Source: Bryobacterales bacterium
GTDB lineage: Bacteria > Acidobacteriota > Terriglobia > Bryobacterales > Bryobacteraceae
NCBI GenBank assembly: GCA_016716385.1
Contig: JADJWL010000002.1
Coordinates: 1 to 64,000, forward strand
Reading direction: 5' to 3'
Length of the DNA: 64,000 bases
Below the pieces are notes generated by a model. It ran no database searches, was not told the DNA's origin, and saw only the letters and a program-made list of their open reading frames with translations. The position numbers and the translations under genes are program-made. Shown one piece after another: positions 1-7,235 of this stretch. Within the stretch, counting starts at the first letter, position 1. Each line of letters opens with the position of its first letter.

Positions 1-451
1 GGACGGCTGGACTGGGCGCTTCCCCGTAGTGTCCATTGAAGACGCGCTCGCCGAAGATGACTGGGAGGGTTGGCGGACCCTCACCGCGCGCATCGGAGCG
101 CGGGTGCAGTTGATCGGCGACGACTTCTTCACCACCAACCCGCAACGCGTCGCGCGCGGCATCGCCGAGAGTGCGGCCAACGCCGTGCTCGTAAAGATGA
201 ACCAGATCGGCACCTTGACCGAGACCTTCGAGGTAATCGACATGGCGCGTGACGCGGGCTTCCGCGCCGTCATCTCGGCGCGCTCGGGCGAGACCGAGGA
301 CGACTTCCTGGCCCACCTGGCGATCGCTTCGGGCGCCGGACAGATCAAGGTGGGTTCCATCACGCGGTCCGAGCGGCTTGCCAAGTACAACCGGCTGCTG
401 ATCATCGAACAGGACGGCGATCTCGTGTTTCGGGGCCGGGAGCTATTTTAG
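1..451 (+). CDS. eno: Enolase-like protein, C-terminal part (5' end outside window)
   Basis: The gene enters from the left and is read from base 2; about 149 codons are visible before the TAG at 449-451. They cover the second half of the enolase TIM barrel (2-phosphoglycerate to phosphoenolpyruvate, glycolysis). Visible family blocks are SIEDALAEDDWEGW, QLIGDDFFTTN with a metal-ligand Asp, KMNQIGTLTE with the catalytic Lys, SGETEDD, and GQIKVGS with the second conserved Lys. One key residue is wrong: the active-site His of the S-H-R-S-G-E-T block is Ala (codon 278-280). The C-terminal tail (LVFRGRELF) is also not the usual one. It may be an enolase paralogue rather than the glycolytic enzyme; family membership is secure, activity is not. 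A PfkB kinase follows 23 bases downstream. Confidence 0.85.
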   Translation, partial: DGWTGRFPVVSIEDALAEDDWEGWRTLTARIGARVQLIGDDFFTTNPQRVARGIAESAANAVLVKMNQIGTLTETFEVIDMARDAGFRAVISARSGETEDDFLAHLAIASGAGQIKVGSITRSERLAKYNRLLIIEQDGDLVFRGRELF

Positions 452-460
452 GGCCGTTGG

Positions 461-466
461 TACAAT
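461..466 (+). promoter_or_regulatory. -10 box for a probable leaderless PfkB transcript
   Basis: TACAAT lies 8 bases before the ATG at 475, the distance expected if transcription starts at or next to the start codon. No Shine-Dalgarno sequence is seen. It would separate the kinase gene from the enolase-like gene. Confidence 0.4.
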
Positions 467-474
467 CAGATTCT

Positions 475-1383
475 ATGTCGCTTGTTGTCGTGGGGTCCGT
501 CGCCTATGACGGAATCGAGACGCCGTATGGGAAGCGGGAGCGCATCCTCGGAGGAGCCTGTACCTACATCGCGCTGGCCGCCAGCTTCTTCGCGAAAGTG
601 AAGATCGTCGGGGTGGTGGGCGAGGATTTCGCCGCCGACGATATCGCCTGGCTCGAAGACCAGGGCGTGGACGTCACCGGCCTCGATCGCGTGCCGGGCA
701 AGACCTTCTTCTGGCAGGGCGTCTATTCGCCCGACATGAATGAGCGCACCACATTGCGCACGGAACTGAACGTCTTCGCCGATTTCCAGCCGCGCCTTCC
801 TGAAGCGTACCGGTCGCAGCCCTACCTGATGCTCGGCAACATCCAGCCGGGGTTGCAGTCGAGTGTCCGCTCGCAGATGCAGGCGCCGCGACTCACCGGC
901 GGCGACACAATGAATTTCTGGATCGACGGGCATCGCGATGAACTCCTGGCGGCCATCGCACACTGGGACTTCCTCATGATCAACGATAGCGAAGCGAGGC
1001 TCCTCTCCGGCGAATGGAACCTGCGCAAAGCGGCCGAGAAGATCATGGCGATGGGGCCGAAAACGCTCATCATCAAACGCGGCGAGTATGGCGCGATCCT
1101 GTTCCGGCCGGACGGCCACTTCATCGTGCCGGGCTACCTGCTGCAGGATGTCTTCGATCCCACGGGAGCGGGCGATTGCTTCGCCGGCGGCTTCATGGGC
1201 TATCTCGCCGGCCTCGGCATGGACGGCGATCTCCCCCGAGCCGCCCTGCGGCGCGCCGTCATCTACGGGTCGGTGATGGGCAGCTTCTGCTGCGAAGCAT
1301 TCGGCCCGGAACGCTTCCGGACGCTGACGCGCTCCGAGATCGACCACCGCTACGCGGAACTCCGCGACATCACGGACTTCTAG
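475..1383 (+). CDS. PfkB-family carbohydrate kinase
   Basis: A ribokinase-fold cytosolic kinase of 302 residues that phosphorylates a sugar or nucleoside with ATP. The first PfkB block is seen near the N-terminus (RILGGACTYIALAASFF) and the second, with the catalytic Asp and anion hole, near the C-terminus (DPTGAGDCFAGGF). The middle has the expected NDSEARLLSG and LIIKRGEYGAILF segments. The ATG at 475 is preferred over a TTG at 457 because MSLVVVGSVAYDGIETP is the normal start of the fold and a -10 box sits at 461-466. The stop is one base before the next gene's GTG, so the two are probably cotranscribed. The substrate cannot be told from sequence; fructokinase, ribokinase or adenosine kinase roles are all possible. 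Confidence 0.85.
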   Translation: MSLVVVGSVAYDGIETPYGKRERILGGACTYIALAASFFAKVKIVGVVGEDFAADDIAWLEDQGVDVTGLDRVPGKTFFWQGVYSPDMNERTTLRTELNVFADFQPRLPEAYRSQPYLMLGNIQPGLQSSVRSQMQAPRLTGGDTMNFWIDGHRDELLAAIAHWDFLMINDSEARLLSGEWNLRKAAEKIMAMGPKTLIIKRGEYGAILFRPDGHFIVPGYLLQDVFDPTGAGDCFAGGFMGYLAGLGMDGDLPRAALRRAVIYGSVMGSFCCEAFGPERFRTLTRSEIDHRYAELRDITDF

Positions 1384-1384
1384 C

Positions 1385-2935
1385 GTGCCTAGGCGGCGCG
1401 GACGCGGCTGGTGGCAGGCGCTGCTCGTCGCGGTGCTGGCGGCGCTGCTGAGCGCCGGCGCAATCGCCTTCTTCCATCGCGAAGGCAGCCTGCTCTTTTA
1501 CGGCGACGCGGTGGCTCACATCAATATCGCCCGCCGCGTGACTGACTCGCGGACACCCGGACCCAAGCAGATCGGCACCGTCTGGCTGCCGTTGCCGCAC
1601 GCCGCGATGCTCCCGCTGGTGCATCGCGACGACCTCTGGCGCAACGGGCTCGCCGGCGCCGTCCCCAGCGCCGCAGCCTTCGTGCTGGCGGCGGTCTGCC
1701 TGTTTCTGGCCGCGCGCCGGATCTACGGAAGCGGCATGGCCGGTGCGCTGGCGGCAGCGCTGTTTGCCTTCAACCCAAACCTGCTGTACCTGCAGTCCGT
1801 CCCGATGACCGAGGCGCTCTGGCTGGGCTGTTTCGCTCTGACCCTCTATGGCATCGCGGTCTTCATGTCACGCCCGCGTGCCTGGCTGGCGCTCCTGGCT
1901 GGACTCACGGCCGCCTGCGGGTCGCTGACGCGCTATGAGGGCTGGTGGATGCTGCCCTTCTTCGCGCTGGCGATCCTGTGGACCGGTGGCCGACGCCGCT
2001 GGGGATACACGCTTCTGTTCGTTTGCGCGGCAGGGCTGGGACCCCTCGCCTGGTTCGCCCACAATTGGTGGTTCTGGGGCGATGCGCTCGAGTTCTATCG
2101 TGGTCCCTGGTCGGCGCACGCCATTCAGGGCGCCGGACGGTACCCTGGGCGCGGTGATTGGGCCGGCGCGTTCCAGCAGTACGGCGTGGCGGCCTGGCAC
2201 TGCGCCGGTGCGGGACTTACCGCCGTTGGAGCGGCCGGCGCCGCCGTGGCGCTCTGGCGCCGCCATTGGAAAGCGCTGGCGCTGCTCGCCTGCCCGCCTG
2301 CTTTCTATGTGGCGAGCGTGCATTCCGGCGGAACGCCCATCTACGTGCCGGACCTTGAACCGTTCAGTTACTACAACACGCGCTATGGCACAGCCATCCT
2401 GCCGCTGCTGGCCGTCGCCGGCGGCGGGCTGGCCCTGCTCCGGGGGCGATGGCTGCCGCTCGTCGCGCTTGGCGTGTCACTTGGCTTCTGGCTCGCGCAG
2501 CCGGATCCCGAGGCCTGGATCGTGCGCAAGGAGGCCGAGGTCAATTCCACGGCGCGGCGCGCCTGGACGAGCGAAGCGGCCCGCTTCCTCTCGTCCCGCT
2601 ACACGCCTGGTTCCGGAATCCTCATGACTTTCGGCGATCTGACCGGCGTCCTGCAACAGGCTGGCATCCCTCTGCGCGAAACGCTCACCTGGGACGCCGA
2701 CGTTGTCTGGCACGCGGCCGTCGCGCGCCCGGACCTGTTCCTCCGCGACGAGTGGGCGATTACGATTGCCGGCGATCCGGTCCACACGGCCATCCTCCGC
2801 ACCGAACTGGATGGGCCGCGCTACACTCTTCAGAGGCGGATCGTTGTCCGCAACGCCCCAGTGATCGAGATTTTCCGCCGCGACAGCCAGCGCGGGCTGC
2901 GGGAGCAGTTTTCCGACCCCCGCGACGACGAATGA
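1385..2935 (+). CDS. Multi-pass membrane glycosyltransferase, GT39/PMT-like
   Basis: A 516-residue polytopic membrane protein. It begins with a basic stretch and a first hydrophobic helix (LLVAVLAALLSAGAIAFF), then a short outer loop with GDAVAHINIARRV, where an acidic residue follows TM1 as in lipid-linked sugar transferases of the GT-C fold. About ten further hydrophobic segments follow, and the last ~150 residues are soluble. The likely role is transfer of a sugar from a polyprenyl phosphate carrier to a cell-surface acceptor; donor and acceptor are unknown. The GTG start one base after the kinase stop is the only one that includes TM1. dapF follows after 10 bases, so this looks like an operon with PfkB, dapF and the UDP-sugar dehydrogenase. 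Confidence 0.7.
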   Translation: MPRRRGRGWWQALLVAVLAALLSAGAIAFFHREGSLLFYGDAVAHINIARRVTDSRTPGPKQIGTVWLPLPHAAMLPLVHRDDLWRNGLAGAVPSAAAFVLAAVCLFLAARRIYGSGMAGALAAALFAFNPNLLYLQSVPMTEALWLGCFALTLYGIAVFMSRPRAWLALLAGLTAACGSLTRYEGWWMLPFFALAILWTGGRRRWGYTLLFVCAAGLGPLAWFAHNWWFWGDALEFYRGPWSAHAIQGAGRYPGRGDWAGAFQQYGVAAWHCAGAGLTAVGAAGAAVALWRRHWKALALLACPPAFYVASVHSGGTPIYVPDLEPFSYYNTRYGTAILPLLAVAGGGLALLRGRWLPLVALGVSLGFWLAQPDPEAWIVRKEAEVNSTARRAWTSEAARFLSSRYTPGSGILMTFGDLTGVLQQAGIPLRETLTWDADVVWHAAVARPDLFLRDEWAITIAGDPVHTAILRTELDGPRYTLQRRIVVRNAPVIEIFRRDSQRGLREQFSDPRDDE

Positions 2936-2945
2936 AGCATCCGGT

Positions 2946-3743
2946 ATGACAGTTCCTTTTGTGAAGGCACACGGCGCGCGCAACGACTTTCTGCTGACGT
3001 GGTCGGCCGGGGCGCCCGCGGCGGACCACGCGGAAGTCGCGCGCGCGATCTGCGATCGCACAGCGGGAATCGGCGCGGACGGCTGGATCCTGGTCACGCC
3101 CCCCGCTGCCGGACAGCCCGCCGCGATCCGGCTGCTGAACTCGGACGGCAGTGCGTCGGAGATCTCCGGAAATGGCACACGCTGCGCGGCGGCGCTGCTC
3201 GTGGATGCCGGTCTTGCCGACGGGGAGTTCGAGATCCAGACAGGCGCCGGACCCAAACGTCTGCGCCTGCTCGCGCGCGACGGGATCCGGTTCGAGTTTG
3301 AGATGCACATGGGAACGCCACGCGTTCTCTCGACAGACCTCGAAACTCTGAATGTGCCACCGGCGCCGGTCCGGGGTCTGGCGATCGACGTCGGCAACCC
3401 ACAGTTCGCCGTCCCGGTGGAGGATTTCGATTTCGACTGGCGCGCCGCCGGCGCGGCGATTGAGCGCCACCCTCGGTTCCCGCAGCGGACGAATGTTTCG
3501 TTCCTGCGCAAGGTGGATGCGCATACCATTGAGGTGCGGTTCTTCGAGCGCGGGGCGGGAGAGACGGCCAGTTCCGGCACGGGCTCCACCGGCGCCGTGG
3601 CTGCGGCAATGCATCTCGGCTGGTCGGGCAGCCCTGTCACGGTGCTGACCCCCGCCGGTCCGCTGCCGGTGCGCGACGCCGGCGGCCTGTATCTCACCGG
3701 ACCCGCCGTCCTCATCGGAAGCGGAGACTTCTACTATTTCTGA
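2946..3743 (+). CDS. dapF: Diaminopimelate epimerase, DapF-like, with one catalytic Cys replaced
   Basis: DapF interconverts LL- and meso-diaminopimelate for lysine and peptidoglycan synthesis. The 265-residue length fits the family (~275). Visible blocks are FVKAHGARNDF at the start, GIGADG, LNSDGSASEISGNGTRC with the first catalytic Cys (residue 80), VGNPQFAV, RTNVSF and ERGAGETASSGTGSTGA. In the last block the family has E-R-G-x-G-E-T-x-A-C-G-T-G; here the second catalytic Cys is Ser210 (codon 3573-3575). The enzyme would have to use Ser, or the protein has another task. The gene sits tightly between a glycosyltransferase (10 bases) and a UDP-sugar dehydrogenase (6 bases). Family assignment is sure; epimerase activity is open. 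Confidence 0.85.
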   Translation: MTVPFVKAHGARNDFLLTWSAGAPAADHAEVARAICDRTAGIGADGWILVTPPAAGQPAAIRLLNSDGSASEISGNGTRCAAALLVDAGLADGEFEIQTGAGPKRLRLLARDGIRFEFEMHMGTPRVLSTDLETLNVPPAPVRGLAIDVGNPQFAVPVEDFDFDWRAAGAAIERHPRFPQRTNVSFLRKVDAHTIEVRFFERGAGETASSGTGSTGAVAAAMHLGWSGSPVTVLTPAGPLPVRDAGGLYLTGPAVLIGSGDFYYF

Positions 3744-3749
3744 ACCGCT

Positions 3750-5042
3750 ATGAGACAAGAACTCGATGAGAAGATCCGGTCGCGCACAGCGCGCGTCGGC
3801 GTTGTCGGCCTGGGCTACGTCGGTTTGCCCTTGGCCGTGGAGTTCGCCCGAGCCGGGTTCAAGGTGACCGGAATCGACCTGAATGCCGCCAAGTGTGAGC
3901 GTGTGAATCGCGGAGACTCGTACGTGGGGGACGTCCCAACCAGTGTGCTGGCCCCGCTCGTCGCCTCCGGGCACTTAGAGGCCACGACGGATTTCTCGGC
4001 CATCCGCGACCTCGACACGATCAACATCTGCGTCCCCACGCCGCTGCGCAAGACCAAGGACCCGGACATGAGCTTCATCGTGTCGGCCAGCCAGGAGATC
4101 GCCCAGCACTTGCACGCACCCACGCTGATTATCCTGGAATCGACCACCTATCCAGGAACCACCGATGAGCTTGTCCTGCCTATGCTGGAGAAGGGCGGCC
4201 TGCGCGTTGGACAGGACTTCTTCCTCTGCTTCTCGCCCGAGCGCGTCGATCCGGGGAACCCGAATTTCCAGACCGTCAACATTCCGAAAGTGGTGGGCGG
4301 CGTGACGCCTGCCTGCACCGAGATCGGCTCCCTCTTCTATTCGCAGGCGCTCGAGAGCGTGGTGCCGGTCAGCTCGACGCAGGTCGCCGAGATGGTGAAG
4401 CTGCTCGAAAACACCTTCCGCATGATCAACATCGGTCTCGTGAACGAGATCGCCCTGATGTGCGACCGGATGGGGATCAACGTCTGGGAAGTGATCGACG
4501 CGGCGGCGACCAAGCCGTTCGGCTTCATGCCCTTCTATCCCGGCCCTGGCTTGGGCGGACACTGCATTCCCGTCGATCCTTTCTACCTGTCCTGGAAGAC
4601 GAAGCAGGCCGGCATCGAAGCGCGGTTCATCGAACTCGCCGGCTACATCAACGGGCAGATGCCGCACTTCGTCGCGGACAAGGTGCAGAACGCGTTGAAC
4701 GACCATGGCAAGGCCGTCAACGGATCCCATGTACACGTGATGGGGGTCGCCTACAAGCGCGACATCGACGACATGCGCGAATCGCCCGCCATCGACGTCC
4801 TGCTGCTGCTGCAGCGGCGTCACGCGAAGCTGTCATACCAGGATCCGCACGTTCCGGAGTTGGACATCGAAGATCTGCGCTTAAAGTCGGACCCGGCGGC
4901 GGCGGCTTCAGCCGACTGCGTCGTGATCGTGACAGATCATTCCGCGTTCGATTACGCCAAGGTCGTGGCGGAAGCGCCTCTCATCGTCGACACGCGGAAC
5001 GCGTTGAAGCGGTTCAACTCCGCCAAGATCGTCCGGCTGTAA
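3750..5042 (+). CDS. Nucleotide sugar dehydrogenase (UDP-GlcNAc/ManNAc 6-dehydrogenase type)
   Basis: A 430-residue cytosolic enzyme that oxidises C6 of a UDP-sugar to the uronate with two NAD+. The Rossmann motif VGLGYVGLP is at residues ~19-27; VPTPLRKTKDPDMS and ESTTYPGTT are the NAD-domain blocks; FCFSPERVDPGN-type and KVVGGVTPACTE segments are as in WbpA/TviB/WecC; LLENTFRMINIGLVNE begins the central helix. The catalytic Cys is residue 272 in GGHCIPVDPFYL. The C-terminal UDP-binding domain includes GVAYKRDIDDMRESPA. The WbpA/TviB subgroup acts on UDP-N-acetylhexosamines rather than UDP-glucose, which I infer here. The product would feed surface polysaccharide, in line with the glycosyltransferase two genes upstream. 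Confidence 0.9.
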   Translation: MRQELDEKIRSRTARVGVVGLGYVGLPLAVEFARAGFKVTGIDLNAAKCERVNRGDSYVGDVPTSVLAPLVASGHLEATTDFSAIRDLDTINICVPTPLRKTKDPDMSFIVSASQEIAQHLHAPTLIILESTTYPGTTDELVLPMLEKGGLRVGQDFFLCFSPERVDPGNPNFQTVNIPKVVGGVTPACTEIGSLFYSQALESVVPVSSTQVAEMVKLLENTFRMINIGLVNEIALMCDRMGINVWEVIDAAATKPFGFMPFYPGPGLGGHCIPVDPFYLSWKTKQAGIEARFIELAGYINGQMPHFVADKVQNALNDHGKAVNGSHVHVMGVAYKRDIDDMRESPAIDVLLLLQRRHAKLSYQDPHVPELDIEDLRLKSDPAAAASADCVVIVTDHSAFDYAKVVAEAPLIVDTRNALKRFNSAKIVRL

Positions 5043-5071
5043 ACCAGCCGCCGCCCGGCGCCGGGGGCGTG

Positions 5072-5077
5072 TACAAT
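5072..5077 (+). promoter_or_regulatory. -10 box before the MFS gene
   Basis: TACAAT followed 13 bases later by the ATG at 5091. It gives the transporter its own start with a leader of only a few bases; GGGG between them could act as a weak ribosome binding site. Confidence 0.4.
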
Positions 5078-5090
5078 CGGGGGTTCCGGC

Positions 5091-6356
5091 ATGAAGATCC
5101 CTCACATGCGCTGGGTCGTCGCCGCCATGCTGTTCCTGGCTACGATGATCAATTACACCGACCGCCTCGCGCTCTCGGTGGTTTCGACCGACCTCCGCCA
5201 GGAGTTCGGGCTCACCGAGCAGGACTACGCGCTCATCGTCACGGCCTTCCTGTTTGCCTACGCCATCATGTACGCGGGGTCCGGGTACGTGGTCGACAGG
5301 CTCGGCACGCGCAAGGGCTTCGCGTTCTTCATCTTCACCTGGTCTGTGGCGGCGATGGCGCATGCGCTGGTGCGGGGCAAGTGGTCGCTGATGGGGGCGC
5401 GGTATTTCCTGGGCCTGGGCGAGCCCGGGAACTGGCCCGCGGCGGCGAAGGCTGTGGCCGAGTGGTTTCCACCGAGACAGCGCGCGCTCGGCGTCGGTCT
5501 ATTCAATGCCGGCTCCTCCATGGGGTCGGCGCTCGCTCCCCCGGTGGTGGCATTTCTGACGCTGCATTATGGCTGGCGCTTCGCGTTCTTCTTCACAGGG
5601 GCGCTGGGCTTGATCTGGCTGGTCGCGTGGCTGATTCTCTACCAACCGCCGCATAAGAACCGCTGGATCACCAAACAAGAGTACGACCTGTTGAAGGACC
5701 ACGTTCGCCCGCCGGAAGAGACCGAGCCAGCCGCGGCGGGTACGGTGAACTGGTGGCGCGTCATGCGCACGCGCGGCTGCTGGACTCTGATTCTGGCACG
5801 CTTCTTCACCGACCCGGTGATCTACTTCATCATTTTCTGGCTGCCGGAGTACCTGCGGCGCGAGCGCGGCTTCGACCTGGCGATGGTGGGCAAGTACGCG
5901 TGGGTGCCGTTTATTTTCGGCGACATCGGCTACGTGTTGGGCGGATGGCTCTCCGGGCGGCTGATGGCGGCCGGATGGAGTCTGCCGACAGCGCGGAAAT
6001 TCGTGATGCTTCTCGGCGCGGCCGTAATGCCCATGGCCATCCTCGCGCCGCGCGTCCCGGAAGTGTGGATGGCGATCGGTGCCACCTGTTTTGCGACGTT
6101 CGGTCACGCGTTTTGGGTCGCGAACCTGCAAACGCTTCCAGCGGATCTCTTCCCCGGGAGAGAGGTCGGCACAGCGTCCGGCTTCACGGGCATGGGAGGC
6201 GCGGTGGGCGGCATCCTCGCCACGCTGGGGACCGGTTGGGTCGTCGCGCGGTACTCGTATACGCCCGTTTTTCTGGTCGCGGGCCTGATGCATCCGCTGG
6301 CGATCTTTCTCGTTTGGCGCCTTCTACCGAACCGGCTTTTCCAAACGGCGCGGTGA
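5091..6356 (+). CDS. MFS transporter, anion:cation symporter (hexuronate-type) family
   Basis: A 421-residue inner-membrane carrier with twelve predicted helices. The N-terminus MINYTDRLALSVV is typical of the ACS family (ExuT, GudP). The MFS loop 2-3 motif is GYVVDRLGTRKGF and helix 5 carries GLGEPGNWPAAAKAV, a block characteristic of hexuronate/glucarate carriers. A cytosolic loop (PPHKNRWITKQEYDLL) splits the two halves. It probably imports an organic acid such as a hexuronate or aldonate with protons; the exact substrate is unknown. It lies 48 bases after the sugar dehydrogenase and appears to have its own -10 box. It converges on the SYLF gene with a 34-base gap. Confidence 0.85.
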   Translation: MKIPHMRWVVAAMLFLATMINYTDRLALSVVSTDLRQEFGLTEQDYALIVTAFLFAYAIMYAGSGYVVDRLGTRKGFAFFIFTWSVAAMAHALVRGKWSLMGARYFLGLGEPGNWPAAAKAVAEWFPPRQRALGVGLFNAGSSMGSALAPPVVAFLTLHYGWRFAFFFTGALGLIWLVAWLILYQPPHKNRWITKQEYDLLKDHVRPPEETEPAAAGTVNWWRVMRTRGCWTLILARFFTDPVIYFIIFWLPEYLRRERGFDLAMVGKYAWVPFIFGDIGYVLGGWLSGRLMAAGWSLPTARKFVMLLGAAVMPMAILAPRVPEVWMAIGATCFATFGHAFWVANLQTLPADLFPGREVGTASGFTGMGGAVGGILATLGTGWVVARYSYTPVFLVAGLMHPLAIFLVWRLLPNRLFQTAR

Positions 6357-6390
6357 TCCTCCGCATCCGCATCAGGGCCCGCGGATAGGA

Positions 6391-7071
6391 TTACTTCAGG
6401 TGCTGGGGCGAATACTTATTGAGCAGTCCCAACAGCCTGCCCGCGGAGTCAGGCGGCGCCACCTCGCCCTTGATGATCTCTCGGTTCTCGATCGTCCGGC
6501 CGTACAACTCGCGGTTATCAGAGAGGTCCTGGCGTAACGTGGCGCCCTGAAGCGAGAGGCCGGCGAAGGCCCCACGAGAACGCGACCAGGACAGAATCTC
6601 CGCGCGCAGCGTCGCATCCGTCTGCGCCGTGCCCGAGCGTCCCACAGGGCCGGCTGCGACTTCGCCCGCTCCGCCCATCGTGAACTTGCTTGAAAGCAGC
6701 CGTTCGGCGCCCCGTTCGTTCATCACGAGCATGATGACGTCGGACTCCGAGCCGCCGATCTGAAAACCGACGCTGCCGCCTTCGATCCGCGCCGTGGCCG
6801 GCGCCGTCCATCCTTGCCCATTGGTCTTGCGGCAGTTGATGAAGCCCTTCCCGTACTTGGCGCCGATGATGAAGGCGCCCTTCTTCAGTCCCGGCACAAT
6901 GACAATGCAGTGCGCCTTGTCGAGCAGATCCTGCGGGATGGCCTTGTCGGAAATCGACATCACCTCTTCGAACACCAGCGCCGCGTCGTTCAGGCGCTTA
7001 TCGGCGTCCGCCTTCGCTGCCAGCAGGGCGCTCGCGGTCAGGATCAGGCATGCTGCGAAGCGTAATTTCAA
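6391..7071 (-). CDS. Secreted lipid-binding SYLF (Ysc84-like) domain protein
   Basis: A 226-residue protein with an N-terminal signal peptide (MKLRFAACLILTASALLAAKA) followed by a complete SYLF/Ysc84 domain. Family features include IPQDLLDKAHCIVIVPGLKKGAFIIGAKYGKG split over residues ~45-75, SVGFQIGGSESDVIMLVM, and the C-terminal LSLQGATLRQDLSDN. Eukaryotic SYLF proteins bind phosphoinositides; bacterial secreted ones are common and poorly understood. The start is a TTG (7069-7071) behind a strong ribosome binding site (AGGAGG, reverse complement of 7082-7087) 10 bases away. It is divergent from the Oar-like receptor. Confidence 0.85.
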   Translation of the reverse strand: MKLRFAACLILTASALLAAKADADKRLNDAALVFEEVMSISDKAIPQDLLDKAHCIVIVPGLKKGAFIIGAKYGKGFINCRKTNGQGWTAPATARIEGGSVGFQIGGSESDVIMLVMNERGAERLLSSKFTMGGAGEVAAGPVGRSGTAQTDATLRAEILSWSRSRGAFAGLSLQGATLRQDLSDNRELYGRTIENREIIKGEVAPPDSAGRLLGLLNKYSPQHLK

Positions 7072-7081
7072 GATCGTCCTT

Positions 7082-7087
7082 CCTCCT
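7082..7087 (-). promoter_or_regulatory. Strong ribosome binding site fixing a TTG start
   Basis: AGGAGG on the minus strand, 10 bases before the TTG of the SYLF gene. It supports TTG as start where no ATG is available in front of the signal peptide. A GATAATAC stretch just upstream could be its -10 box. Confidence 0.5.
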
Positions 7088-7235
7088 CTTGAGTATTATC
7101 GTTCATCCGTTCGCTCGCACGCAGCAGTCCAAACCGTATCTTGTTGATAAAACGGAGCTAAAGAGAAAACCAGATGAGTAGAAGTTACCTTGCTCGGTGC
7201 GCTAACATGAAGGGATTTCCCGTTCTGAGGTGTTC

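Noticed and set aside
7160..7229. A sigma-70 promoter for the Oar-like receptor
   Set aside because: TAACAT at 7203-7208 could be a -10 box but I found no matching -35 at 16-18 bases, so it was not listed.
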